The translations under genes and the position numbers were made by a program. Below the pieces are notes generated by a model. The model was given only the letters and a program-made list of their open reading frames with translations, was not told the origin of the DNA and did not search any database. This document shows positions 35,120-45,077 of a stretch of DNA of 64,000 nucleotides, in pieces (position 1 is the stretch's first letter; every line of letters begins with the position of its first letter). Source of the stretch: Senegalia massiliensis (GTDB taxonomy: Bacteria > Bacillota > Clostridia > Tissierellales > SIT17); assembly GCF_900626135.1 (NCBI RefSeq), contig NZ_LR130785.1, positions 312,023 to 376,022 of the forward strand, in the 5' to 3' direction.

Positions 35120-35874
35120 TGGCAGTAGAAAAAGTAGATTTAACTAAAATAAAACCATATGGTGATACATTAAATGATGGAATGATGCAGTTATCTTTTA
35201 CATTACCAGTACCATATAGTGATGAATCTAAAGAAGCAGCAAGAATATTAGGAAAGAAAATGGGTCTTGAAGAACCTGAGATAGTTCACTATTCAGACTT
35301 AGGAGTTGGATACACATTTTTTGTAGTATATGGTAGATGTATGCACACTGTAGACTATACAAAAATAGAAGTTCCAAAAGTAGAAGTTGATTCTATGGAT
35401 AAAAAAGATGTAGAAGAATATATAAAAGAAAATATAAAAAGAGATGTAAAAATAATAGGAGCATGTACAGGAACAGATGCTCATACTGTAGGAATAGATG
35501 CAATCATGAATATGAAGGGCTTCGATGGTCATTATGGACTTGAAAGATATGAAGGAATAGAAGCAATAAACATGGGTAGTCAAGTTCCTAATGAAGAGCT
35601 TGTTGCAAAAGCAATAGAAGAAAATGCAGATGCAATACTTGTATCTCAAATAGTAACTCAAAAAAATGTTCATATACCTAACCTTACTGAACTTGTAGAG
35701 TTATTAGAAGCAGAAGGAATGAGAGATAAGATAGTACTTGCTTGTGGTGGACCAAGATTATCACATGAACTTGCAAAAGAATTAGGATATGATGCTGGAT
35801 TTACTACTGGAAGCTTTGCAAATGATGTTGCAACTTTTGTAGTGACAGAAATAGTTGAAAGAAAATTAGCATAG
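35119..35874 (+). CDS. kamE: Lysine 5,6-aminomutase beta subunit
   Basis: The 251-residue small subunit carrying the cobalamin-binding Rossmann domain: base-off/His-on motif D120-A-H122-T-V-G125, and downstream VSQIVTQ and VLACGGPRLS. K133 in NMKGFDGHYGLERYEG is the likely lysine that anchors PLP (inference from the known family position). It starts on the last base of kamD and ends the operon at a strong terminator. The following pathway genes (kce, kal) are not encoded here. Confidence 0.94.
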   Translation: MAVEKVDLTKIKPYGDTLNDGMMQLSFTLPVPYSDESKEAARILGKKMGLEEPEIVHYSDLGVGYTFFVVYGRCMHTVDYTKIEVPKVEVDSMDKKDVEEYIKENIKRDVKIIGACTGTDAHTVGIDAIMNMKGFDGHYGLERYEGIEAINMGSQVPNEELVAKAIEENADAILVSQIVTQKNVHIPNLTELVELLEAEGMRDKIVLACGGPRLSHELAKELGYDAGFTTGSFANDVATFVVTEIVERKLA

Positions 35875-35877
35875 ATT

Positions 35878-35909
35878 AAAAAGATTCTCACTCAAGTGAG
35901 AATCTTTTT
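35878..35909 (+). terminator. Terminator of the kdd-kam operon
   Basis: AAAAAGATTCTCACT (35878-35892) pairs perfectly with AGTGAGAATCTTTTT (35895-35909) around a 2-nt loop. Confidence 0.9.
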
Positions 35910-35989
35910 AAATTCTAGCAAATTCAATTGACATAATATAGCCTTTAATATACAATACTATAAGTTAAGGTAATATAAATGAACGATAA

Positions 35990-37680
<1,691 letters not shown>

Positions 37681-38358
37681 TTAATTATTAACTTTATATA
37701 TAATATAGCCTGATATAGCTAAAATAGCTCCTAATAAAATTTGTATATAAATTGGAACAGTAATTATATAACCAAAGTCAGGGACAAAATAAAAAATTAC
37801 TACAAATAGACCTATATATAATGTACTAAGCATCCAATAAATAAAAAATTCTATTTTTTTATTTATATTTTTAAAAATTAACATTCTAGCAGCTTTCATA
37901 ACAATATATATAAATATAGCAAATATTATTAATACTAAAATACTTTTTAATAAAAGAGAACCTAGATATATGGTTTTATTTAATGTGCCTATATTTAAAG
38001 TATAATAAAGTAATGGATTAAATATTCCATTTACTAATAATACTCCTGCAATAAGAAATAAAGTAGCAGGAGCAAAAAATAATATTCGTTCCTTTACATT
38101 CATTTTAGGTAATTCATTTGTTATCTGCTTAGCATATTCCTGTGGCTCTTGTCCGAATACTTCTTCTGCTGTTTTTCCATTTTCCTGAGCATCTAATAGA
38201 TGATCTAATAATTCTGATAAAATTTCTTCTGTTTCAAATTCTTTTTTACTCCACGATGTACGTATATATAGTAACATACCTTCATAATACTTTAAATTTT
38301 CATCATTTAATTTTTCTCTTTTTTCATTATTTAATTTAATTAATTCCTGAGCTTTCAT
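37681..38358 (-). CDS. DUF1129-like membrane protein linked to PadR
   Basis: 225 residues: a soluble helical N-terminal domain (1-95, KLNNEKREKLNDENLKYYEGMLLYIRTSWSKKEFETEEILSELLDHLLDAQENGKTAEEVFG) and a C-terminal part with about five membrane helices. The N-terminal helix bundle resembles the DUF1129/HAAS class of Firmicute proteins that accompany PadR regulators. Function unknown; such pairs may tune membrane-stress or exporter genes. It lies 2 nt downstream of the PadR gene and the pair forms an operon. A similar module is at 41983-42994. Confidence 0.7.
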   Translation of the reverse strand: MKAQELIKLNNEKREKLNDENLKYYEGMLLYIRTSWSKKEFETEEILSELLDHLLDAQENGKTAEEVFGQEPQEYAKQITNELPKMNVKERILFFAPATLFLIAGVLLVNGIFNPLLYYTLNIGTLNKTIYLGSLLLKSILVLIIFAIFIYIVMKAARMLIFKNINKKIEFFIYWMLSTLYIGLFVVIFYFVPDFGYIITVPIYIQILLGAILAISGYIIYKVNN

Positions 38359-38360
38359 TA

Positions 38361-38684
38361 TTAGTTTCCTCCATACATTAAATTATCTACACTAGATTTG
38401 ATATTTTTCCAACTGACTTTAAACTCTTTTAGATATATTTGTCCTTCTTCAGTTAAATAATAATACTTCCTATTTGGTCCACTAGGCGATTTTTTCATTT
38501 TTCCTGTGATAAAATTCTTTTTTTGTAACCTAAGCAGTACTGGATAAATAGAACCTTCACTTACTTCTAATCCGTATTCTTGAAGTTTTAATGCAAGTTC
38601 ATATCCATAAATAGGGTTATTATCTATTAATTCCAATATACAACCTTCCAATATCCCTTTTAAAATTTGAGTATTATCTACCAA
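38361..38684 (-). CDS. PadR-family transcriptional regulator 1
   Basis: A 107-residue winged-helix repressor: ILKGILEGCILELIDNNPIYGYELALKLQEYG, then EGSIYPVLLRLQKKNFI and the beta-wing SPSGPNRKYYYLTEEG. The TTG start (complement of 38682-38684) is chosen because AAGGTAGGTG ends just upstream; the GTG at 38693 lies within that site. It is in an operon with the DUF1129-like gene. The promoter contains an inverted repeat at 38707-38738, probably its own operator. Effector unknown. Confidence 0.88.
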   Translation of the reverse strand: MVDNTQILKGILEGCILELIDNNPIYGYELALKLQEYGLEVSEGSIYPVLLRLQKKNFITGKMKKSPSGPNRKYYYLTEEGQIYLKEFKVSWKNIKSSVDNLMYGGN

Positions 38685-38706
38685 ATAAATCACCTACCTT
38701 GTTATA

Positions 38707-38738
38707 CAATATAGTATAATATAAAATAAACTATATTG
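38707..38738 (-). promoter_or_regulatory. Candidate PadR operator
   Basis: CAATATAGT (38707-38715) and ACTATATTG (38730-38738) form perfect 9-bp inverted arms 14 bp apart in the promoter region of PadR 1. The sequence TACAATATAGT recurs before the second PadR gene. Confidence 0.55.
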
Positions 38739-38846
38739 CAATACATGATAGTGAATAATTTATTATTATTATGAATAATTTTCCTTTTATGACTTATTTA
38801 TTATGATATAATTTAATCAAAAGCGAATAAAGGGGTTAAAGATTAA

Positions 38847-39320
38847 ATGGAGAAAGTAACTATAGTTTTATCATTAGTAATATTAATTGATATAGCTTAT
38901 GATATTTATACTAGGGGAATAATGGATATTTATTTTTATTCTATAAAAGATATACATCCCAAAATAATAGGACCAATATTTTGGTTTTTAGTTGCTACAT
39001 TAAACTTTTATGAAAATAACAATCAGATAACTTTAATGATGTTTTTTCTAGGAATATTATACATAATTAATGATACCAAAAAAGATATAATTACAAATAA
39101 AGGTATATATACTAAAGATGGTAATTTCAAATGGAAAGATATACTAGGTTTTGAATGGGAAGAAAATTTAAATATAAGAAAAAAAGAAAATTATTATGCT
39201 CTATATTTTAAAACAAAACATAATAAATTTATTTTTAAAGTGAAAGAAGAAGATAAAAATAAAGTAGATGAACTATTAAAAGAAAAATTAGGAGATAAAG
39301 ATGAATACAAACAAAAATAA
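38847..39320 (+). CDS. Membrane protein, DUF5673-like
   Basis: 157 residues: three N-terminal hydrophobic segments (about 3-20, 42-57, 63-80) and a soluble C-terminal domain with NKGIYTKDGNFKWKDILGFEWEENLNIRKKENYYALYFKTKH, the pattern of the DUF5673/YdbT-like PH-related membrane proteins. Function unknown. The ATG follows AAAGGGG. It overlaps the next gene by 20 nt and the region holds further small membrane proteins. Confidence 0.65.
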   Translation: MEKVTIVLSLVILIDIAYDIYTRGIMDIYFYSIKDIHPKIIGPIFWFLVATLNFYENNNQITLMMFFLGILYIINDTKKDIITNKGIYTKDGNFKWKDILGFEWEENLNIRKKENYYALYFKTKHNKFIFKVKEEDKNKVDELLKEKLGDKDEYKQK

Positions 39321-39654
39321 AAAAATGTTACCATATTTAATAATAGCTATAGCTTCATTTTACATATTGCCATTACTAGGGAAAAATACAGGTTATTTTA
39401 TACTTGTACTTTTAGTGATTTTTCCTCTTGTAAGTTTTAATATAGGATTAATTTATGGAACTAAATATGGATTTAATATTCTATTACCTTTATTATTAGG
39501 AGGTGTATTTTTACCAACTATTTTTATATATTATAATATTTCAGCAATAATATATTTTCCAGCTTATCAAACTTTAACTTTAATAGGAAATAGTATAGGA
39601 TATTTTATAAGAAAGAAGACAAAAAAGAATATAAATTTGAACATAGAGAATTAA
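39301..39654 (+). CDS. Small membrane protein, tandem paralog 1
   Basis: 117 residues with three to four hydrophobic helices, beginning with the basic MNTNKNKKMLPYLIIAI and ending with a basic tail (IRKKTKKN). Shared blocks with the gene at 39748: KKMxPYxIIAxxxFYILPL, FPxxxxxxGxxYGxK, VPTIFIYY and NxIGxxxRKK, so the two are tandem duplicates. The ATG follows TAGGAG inside the preceding gene, with a 20-nt overlap. No family is recognised. Confidence 0.65.
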   Translation: MNTNKNKKMLPYLIIAIASFYILPLLGKNTGYFILVLLVIFPLVSFNIGLIYGTKYGFNILLPLLLGGVFLPTIFIYYNISAIIYFPAYQTLTLIGNSIGYFIRKKTKKNINLNIEN

Positions 39655-39747
39655 AAAGGCATAAAATATTAAATACTTTAGGCACAGTTACATGATATAG
39701 AGTATATTATTTAATTAATAAAATAGTATTAAAGAAAGGATGATTAA

Positions 39748-40083
39748 ATGAAGCCGCATAGTTATAATAAAAAAATGATACCTTACATAATTATAGCTGC
39801 AATTTTCTTTTACATATTACCCTTATTTAATAGTAGTGATACTTATATAAGTATATTATTATTAGGTATATTTCCAATTTTAACAGCTATACTTGGTTAT
39901 CATTATGGTATAAAAAATGAGTTTAACTTAACTCTTCACAATATAATTGCACTTTTATTTGTGCCTACAATTTTTATATATTATGAATTATCAGTAATGT
40001 CATTTTTCATACTATATGACTTTCTATTATTAGTATCTAATTACATAGGGAGTTATGTAAGAAAAAAATCAATAAACAATTAA
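39748..40083 (+). CDS. Small membrane protein, tandem paralog 2
   Basis: 111 residues, with three to four hydrophobic helices; paralog of the gene at 39301 (same KKMIPYIIIA start, ILPLF, VPTIFIYYELS and SNYIGSYVRKK end). The ATG follows AAAGGATG. Its function is unknown. The short spacing (94 bp) and shared architecture indicate a local duplication. Confidence 0.65.
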   Translation: MKPHSYNKKMIPYIIIAAIFFYILPLFNSSDTYISILLLGIFPILTAILGYHYGIKNEFNLTLHNIIALLFVPTIFIYYELSVMSFFILYDFLLLVSNYIGSYVRKKSINN

Positions 40084-40198
40084 AAATGATATTACTCAAG
40101 AATTTTTATATGAGAGAAGTATTCATATAGAAAATATTTAGGAAAATTATTATTAAAACTTAGAGGACTATAAAAGGGGATGGAAAATATTGCTTGCA

Positions 40199-40342
40199 AT
40201 GATTAGAATTATATCTGGTGTAATTATGATCTTATTATCCACTTATTTTCTTGTTACGAAAAGTAATTCTATATATACATTTATTGTTCTACCTCTTTTA
40301 GGTATTAACTTTAATTCTTCTTTTTATTCCTATCTTTATTGA
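40199..40342 (+). CDS. Possible very small membrane protein (47 residues)
   Basis: In the 293-bp gap between 40083 and 40377 an ATG at 40199 opens a 47-codon frame (begins MIRIISGVIMILLSTYFLV), with two hydrophobic stretches. Its start resembles the minus-strand protein at 45131-45385 (MVRIIIGSVFLLIS). GGGGATGG lies upstream, and a TTG at 40190 is an alternative start. It could be a gene fragment. Confidence 0.35.
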   Translation: MIRIISGVIMILLSTYFLVTKSNSIYTFIVLPLLGINFNSSFYSYLY

Positions 40343-40376
40343 TACGATTTAAAACTAAATATAAAGGAGCTTAAAT

Positions 40377-40958
40377 ATGAACACAAAATTAATAATGGTA
40401 AGACATGCAAAAGTTATATATACTGAAGATGATAAGTCAAGAGAATTATCAGAAGAGGGAAAGATGCAAAGAAAAGATGTATTAGAAGCATTAAAAAGAG
40501 AAAATGTAGATATAATATATTCGTCTCCTTACAAAAGAGCAATAGACACTATAAAACTATATGCAGATTTTAGAAATATGGCTATAAATATTGTAGATAA
40601 TTTAAGGGAAAGAAAGGTATCAGATGTATTTATAGATGATTTTGTGCCATTTTCAATAAATCAATGGAAAGATTTTAATTATAAGCTTAATGGTGGAGAA
40701 TCACTTAATGAGGTTAAAGATAGAGGAATAAAGGCAATAGAAAATATACTAAATAAACATAGAGGTAAAGGTATAGTGGTTGGAACTCATGGTACCTTTC
40801 TTGGCGTATTATTAAATCACTATGATAGTAAGTTTAATTATGAAGATTGGAAAGCACTAAAAATGCCAGCTATATTTATTATTACTTTTGATGATAATTT
40901 AAATGTTATAGATATAGAAGAGACTGCATTAGAAGGAAAATGTGTAAAATCCGTATAA
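40377..40958 (+). CDS. Histidine phosphatase family protein
   Basis: 193 residues of the phosphoglycerate-mutase-like superfamily: MVRHAKVIY near the N-terminus (RHA with the catalytic His, where most members have RHG), IIYSSPYKRAIDTIKLYAD with the second Arg, and VVGTHGTFLGVLLNHY with the C-terminal catalytic His. It is probably a cytosolic phosphatase acting on a small phosphorylated metabolite; the substrate cannot be told. The ATG follows AAAGGAG; next gene 29 nt downstream. Confidence 0.88.
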   Translation: MNTKLIMVRHAKVIYTEDDKSRELSEEGKMQRKDVLEALKRENVDIIYSSPYKRAIDTIKLYADFRNMAINIVDNLRERKVSDVFIDDFVPFSINQWKDFNYKLNGGESLNEVKDRGIKAIENILNKHRGKGIVVGTHGTFLGVLLNHYDSKFNYEDWKALKMPAIFIITFDDNLNVIDIEETALEGKCVKSV

Positions 40959-40987
40959 ATAACTATTAAAATAATTGGGGGATTTGC

Positions 40988-41824
40988 ATGACACAAAAAA
41001 CAGGAAAGATATTTATTATAATTATAGTTATATTACTTTTTATAAATCTATATTTTTTAATAATGACTAATAAGGCAAATGATCAAAATCATTTAAGTCA
41101 TATAGAAAATGAAATATCTAATCAAAGACAAGAAATAGATAATTTACGACAACATATAGATGATTTAAATAAAAAATCAAATTTTATATCATCATATGAT
41201 TATGATATAAAAAATATAGGAAATAATTATGAAGAAGCAAATGTAGCAGTTGAAGTAAAATTTAATAAATTAAAGAAAGATTCTATTCCATATTTAATTT
41301 ATTCAATAGAAGGAAAAGATGAAGGAGAAAAAATAAAGTTAAATAAAGGTTTAGGACTTAAATATTCTACAAATTTAAATTTATCATATAGCAATAACTA
41401 TAATATTCAAATAATCATGGAAAATGAAGAAGAAATAATAGCAGAAGAATTAGACCCTATAAATCTTGCAGAAAATTTAAAACAAAGGTTTTCTATAAAT
41501 ATATATCCTATATCATTTGACTCTAATAAAGGATTTACTTATGAAATTGAAATATTAAATCCTATTAGCGAAAATGAAAAAAAATTAAAACTGGAAAGTA
41601 TAAATGCAGATATATATTATAGGGATAAAAAAGTAGATACTATAAATATAATAAAAAAAGCTGAAGAGATAATAAATGATCCTATGAATCAGGAATTTCT
41701 GTTTAATGACACTATCAATATAGAAGGTTTAAATGATCAAGATATTGAGCAAGGTTTATCATTTAAATTTACTATGAGAGATAAGTTAGGAAAAATATAT
41801 CATTTAGATAGAAAATTATATTAG
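40988..41824 (+). CDS. Membrane-anchored extracytoplasmic protein, unknown
   Basis: 278 residues: an N-terminal membrane helix (about 8-28), a short coiled coil (about 38-65, SHIENEISNQRQEIDNLRQHIDDLNKK), then a beta-rich domain (66-278) that looks extracellular. No catalytic motif and no known family. The ATG follows TTGGGGG. It follows the phosphatase gene closely, and a hairpin ends the unit before the second PadR module. Confidence 0.65.
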   Translation: MTQKTGKIFIIIIVILLFINLYFLIMTNKANDQNHLSHIENEISNQRQEIDNLRQHIDDLNKKSNFISSYDYDIKNIGNNYEEANVAVEVKFNKLKKDSIPYLIYSIEGKDEGEKIKLNKGLGLKYSTNLNLSYSNNYNIQIIMENEEEIIAEELDPINLAENLKQRFSINIYPISFDSNKGFTYEIEILNPISENEKKLKLESINADIYYRDKKVDTINIIKKAEEIINDPMNQEFLFNDTINIEGLNDQDIEQGLSFKFTMRDKLGKIYHLDRKLY

Positions 41825-41861
41825 TTTTGAGATCTAATTAAAATATAATATTATATTAATA

Positions 41862-41898
41862 AAACACCCTAATATAGAATTACAAAAAAAGGGTGTTT
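41862..41898 (+). terminator. Hairpin terminator candidate
   Basis: AAACACCC (41862-41869) and GGGTGTTT (41891-41898) pair across a 21-nt loop, followed by ATTATTAT; moderate strength. Confidence 0.55.
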
Positions 41899-41927
41899 AT
41901 TATTATGAAAATTTATGGATAAAAACA

Positions 41928-41969
41928 CTACTATGTGGTACAATATAGTTAAGCTACTATGTACTACAA
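41928..41969 (+). promoter_or_regulatory. PadR 2 promoter region with direct repeats
   Basis: CTACTATGTGGTACAA (41928-41943) and CTACTATGTACTACAA (41954-41969) match at 14 of 16 positions, 26 bp apart. The first overlaps a likely -10 (TACAAT), the second the Shine-Dalgarno site, so a bound regulator could repress at two levels. Confidence 0.5.
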
Positions 41970-41982
41970 GGTAGGTGAATAT

Positions 41983-42321
41983 ATGATGGACAGATCTCAA
42001 TTAATGAGAGGAACATTAGAAGGGTGTATAGTTAGTATAATAAGTAAGGGAGAAACATATGGATATGAGATTGTATCACATTTACAAGATTATGGATTTT
42101 ACAATGTGAAAGAAGGAACAATTTATCCTATTTTAGTAAGACTTGAAAAAAAGAAAATAATATCATCCTTATACAAAAAATCGCCACTCGGACCAAAGAG
42201 AAAATACTATTTTTTAACTCAAATTGGAGAAGAATTTCTTAAAGAATTTATAATTTCATGGAATGAAGTAAAAAAATCTGTAGATAGTGTTTTGAAAGGA
42301 GAAGGTGAATATGATAGGTAA
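41983..42321 (+). CDS. PadR-family transcriptional regulator 2
   Basis: A 112-residue winged-helix regulator, paralog of the one at 38361: LMRGTLEGCIVSIISKGETYGYEIVSHLQDYG, KEGTIYPILVRLEKKKII and SPLGPKRKYYFLTQIG. The ATG at 41983 (or the adjacent 41986) follows AAGGTAGGTG; the start at 41959 precedes that site. Its last codons overlap the membrane protein gene downstream, the same gene order as in the first PadR module. Probably autoregulated. Confidence 0.88.
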   Translation: MMDRSQLMRGTLEGCIVSIISKGETYGYEIVSHLQDYGFYNVKEGTIYPILVRLEKKKIISSLYKKSPLGPKRKYYFLTQIGEEFLKEFIISWNEVKKSVDSVLKGEGEYDR

Positions 42322-42994
42322 TGAGATGACTTTATTAAAAAAGGAAAATAAAAAACAAACAAGAGAGATTAAAGAAGAAGATAAAGATATGATTAAGAAT
42401 ATCATGAAAAGCATGAGCATATTTAAATTGAATTCTTATGATACAGAAGTTATAAAAAGAGATTTGATAGGTATGGCACATGAATTGCGATTAAGAAACT
42501 CTAGCTTAAAAGAAGAAATAAATGGTGATGTTAAAGGGTTTGCTAAGGAAATTATAAATAATGGCAATGGACCAAGTAAGATAGAAATTATCTTGAATTT
42601 TTTATCTAAGTTATTCGGTTGGATATCTATTTGGCTTATGTCAGTATCCATTATAGCGTATGGTCAGTTTAACTGGGGAATGAATTCTAATTTATTTGTT
42701 TTTTATATAATAATAGTCATAGTTATATTTATAATGGAGAGTATTATAACACCAATTTTCATATCAGAAAAAGGATTTAAAAAGAATATACCTCAAATAA
42801 TATCTGCATTTTCATTTATAGCATTGATAGGTATTATACTTTTAACAAATAATAATTCAAAGAAAATTCAAGTTAATAGTTTGTATATTATAATACCATC
42901 AGCTGTAATATATGTCATAATACAATATTTAAAGAAGATAAATATTCATAGATTAGCTAAGGAAAAAAATAATTATATTAGTGATTTAAAATAA
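42311..42994 (+). CDS. HAAS/DUF1129-like membrane protein linked to PadR 2
   Basis: 227 residues: a soluble helical N-terminal domain (1-90, with KSMSIFKLNSYDTEVIKRDLIGMAHEL) and about four membrane helices from about residue 100. It corresponds in layout to the membrane protein of the first PadR module (37681). ATG 42311 follows GGAGAAGG; a GTG at 42305 is possible. It overlaps the PadR gene by 11 nt. Its stop codon sits inside a 58-bp palindrome, and its last 30 nt are repeated at 45078. Confidence 0.7.
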   Translation: MIGNEMTLLKKENKKQTREIKEEDKDMIKNIMKSMSIFKLNSYDTEVIKRDLIGMAHELRLRNSSLKEEINGDVKGFAKEIINNGNGPSKIEIILNFLSKLFGWISIWLMSVSIIAYGQFNWGMNSNLFVFYIIIVIVIFIMESIITPIFISEKGFKKNIPQIISAFSFIALIGIILLTNNNSKKIQVNSLYIIIPSAVIYVIIQYLKKINIHRLAKEKNNYISDLK

Positions 42995-42995
42995 A
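42965..42995 (+). repeat. 31-bp direct repeat, copy 1
   Basis: This 31-bp stretch, the 3' end of the 42311 gene including its stop, recurs exactly at 45078-45108. The two copies flank the ECF sigma/anti-sigma genes. Confidence 0.85.
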
Positions 42996-43046
42996 CATAT
43001 AAAAATATATCTAAGATATCTTAGATATATTTTTATATGTTTATTT
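42989..43046. terminator. 58-bp perfect palindromic terminator
   Basis: Perfect inverted repeat centred at 43017/43018 (CTAAGAT/ATCTTAG), containing the stop codon of the 42311 gene and ending in a T-rich flank. Confidence 0.85.
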
Positions 43047-43098
43047 ATTATTTTTGAACTATTCCTTTATATAATAATTTAAATATAAGAAAATCTTT

Positions 43099-43127
43099 TG
43101 AAACATTTTACCCTATTATATTGTCTA
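43099..43127 (+). promoter_or_regulatory. ECF-type promoter of the sigma/anti-sigma operon
   Basis: TGAAAC (43099-43104), a 17-bp spacer and TGTCTA (43122-43127) resemble the GAAAC/CGTC promoters of Bacillus ECF sigma factors, suggesting autoregulation by the sigma factor encoded 24 bp downstream. Confidence 0.6.
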
Positions 43128-43150
43128 ATTAATACAAAGGAGGTGACCAT

Positions 43151-43645
43151 ATGGGAATTAAAGGGATAGAATTAGAATTCTATAAAATACTCAATGAAAA
43201 TAAAGACCAATTATATAGAATTGCTTATTCTTATCTGGGGGATAAAGAGGAAGCATTAGATGCAATACAAGAAATAACATACAAGGGATATACAAATCTA
43301 CATAAACTAAAGAAAAAAGAATATATGAAAACTTGGACTATTAGAATATTAATTAATTATTGTATTAATAGAAAAAAGAAAATGAAAAGAAAAGTAGAAT
43401 TATATAAAGAGTTTGAAGACGGAAATATAAATTTTCAACAAGACTTAGAAGTGCATGACTTAGTAGATAGATTAAAGCCTAAATATAGGGAGATAATCAT
43501 TCTTAAATATTTTGAGGATCTAACTATATCAGAAATATCTAATATATTAGATACTCCCGAAGGGACTATAAAAACACGACTGAGTAGAGGTTTAAATAGT
43601 TTAAGGGAAGGAATTAATATTGGAGGTGACGTAAATGAAATTTGA
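43151..43645 (+). CDS. ECF-family RNA polymerase sigma factor
   Basis: A 164-residue sigma-70 family protein with region 2 (LYRIAYSYLGDKEEALDAIQEITYKGYTNLHKL) and region 4 (LKPKYREIIILKYFEDLTISEISNILDTPEGTIKTRLSRGLNSL). It should direct polymerase to GAAAC/GTCT promoters such as its own. AAAGGAGGTG precedes the ATG. Its last 11 nt overlap the anti-sigma gene. The pair is flanked by a 31-bp direct repeat. Confidence 0.93.
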   Translation: MGIKGIELEFYKILNENKDQLYRIAYSYLGDKEEALDAIQEITYKGYTNLHKLKKKEYMKTWTIRILINYCINRKKKMKRKVELYKEFEDGNINFQQDLEVHDLVDRLKPKYREIIILKYFEDLTISEISNILDTPEGTIKTRLSRGLNSLREGINIGGDVNEI

Positions 43646-45038
43646 TGATTATAAAGATAAATACGATAATATTGAAATACCTGACAATATAGAAGAAGTT
43701 ATATCGAAGGGCATTGAGAAAGGAAAAAAGGATAAAAAGAAGAAAATAATAAAGGTATTATCTAGTATAGCAGCTAGTATATTATTAATTATATTTACAA
43801 TATCTATAAGAATATCTCCAGCTTTTGCAGATATAATTAAAAATCTTCCTTTGGGTGATGCTATAGTTCGTCTTATTAATAATGACAAGGGACTTAAATT
43901 AGCTGGAGACAATGATTATATACAACATGTAGATAAAAGTGATGAACATGAAGAATTGGTGCTTACTGTAGATGATTTTGTGATGGACCAACAAAGAGTT
44001 TTATTATTTTATAGTATAGAGAATAAAGGAGATCACAAATATATTGGATTTGAATCAATGGATTTCTACGATGAAAATGGTAATAGAATATTTTTAGATC
44101 AGAATCTATTAGGTGACTTTAGTTTTCCTAATATGATGGAAGAAGAAAATAGAAAGATATCTAATGTTAAGAATGTTTATAGACATGAACCTATTCCATG
44201 GAAAATTCCTGAAGAAATAACTATGAAGGTTAAGCTTAAAAAGTGGGATAGTCCTCAAGATTATAAAACAAATTTAAACTCTACAGAAGAAAAAACAGGA
44301 GAAGTATTAGACTCTACATGGGAAGTAAAATTTAAAGTAGATAAAGAAAGATTTGAATATGAAAAAGAGGTATATGATTTAAATGAAGAAATTAATATAG
44401 CTGGACAGAAGGTTACAATTAATAAAGTTATTCAACATCCTATATCAAATGAAATAGAAATAGAATATGACGGAAATAATTCAAAAGCAATATTTGATTT
44501 TTATAATTTTAGATTAATTGATAATAAAGAAGAGTATAGAAGCTCTATAGCTGGAAGGAGTATACAAAATAATAAAAATCATAAAGTGAAAGAAAATAAG
44601 ATAATTGAAAGTAACTATTTTAATAAGTCTAAAGATTTAACCATAGCATTCGATGGTATCTATGCATTGGATAAAGATAAACTTCAGTTAAATATAGATA
44701 TAAAAGAAGAAAAAATATTAGATTCAATAGATGATAAATTGAGAATCGTTGATATAGAGGAAAAAGATGATATCTATGTTATAGAATTGGGAATTAATCT
44801 TAGTGAAGAACAATTAAAAGATTTAAGTATGTCTTCATCAGATTTTGGAATTGTTAATGAACCTGGAATTATAACAAAAGAATATGGAAACGTGAGAAAA
44901 GAAGACGAAGAAAAAGAGTATAATTATTTCTATAAAATAGAAGCAGATAAAAATAAAATTTCAGATAATATTCTTAAATTACCAATTTCATATTATCCTA
45001 ATATAATAAAAGAAGATATAAGAATAAAGGTTAAGTAA
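43635..45038 (+). CDS. DUF4179-type anti-sigma factor
   Basis: 467 residues: a short cytosolic N-terminal segment (1-36), one membrane helix (about 41-60, VLSSIAASILLIIFTISIRISPAFA), the DUF4179 domain (about 60-160) and C-terminal beta-rich DUF5643-like repeats facing outside. Such proteins hold the cognate ECF sigma at the membrane until a cell-envelope signal releases it. The ATG follows GGAGGTG within the sigma gene. Signal unknown; similarity to the RsiV/RsiW logic is only general. Confidence 0.85.
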   Translation: MKFDDYKDKYDNIEIPDNIEEVISKGIEKGKKDKKKKIIKVLSSIAASILLIIFTISIRISPAFADIIKNLPLGDAIVRLINNDKGLKLAGDNDYIQHVDKSDEHEELVLTVDDFVMDQQRVLLFYSIENKGDHKYIGFESMDFYDENGNRIFLDQNLLGDFSFPNMMEEENRKISNVKNVYRHEPIPWKIPEEITMKVKLKKWDSPQDYKTNLNSTEEKTGEVLDSTWEVKFKVDKERFEYEKEVYDLNEEINIAGQKVTINKVIQHPISNEIEIEYDGNNSKAIFDFYNFRLIDNKEEYRSSIAGRSIQNNKNHKVKENKIIESNYFNKSKDLTIAFDGIYALDKDKLQLNIDIKEEKILDSIDDKLRIVDIEEKDDIYVIELGINLSEEQLKDLSMSSSDFGIVNEPGIITKEYGNVRKEDEEKEYNYFYKIEADKNKISDNILKLPISYYPNIIKEDIRIKVK

Positions 45039-45077
45039 TATTTTTAGAATCTGAAAATAACTTTTTGCTTTAGAGAG

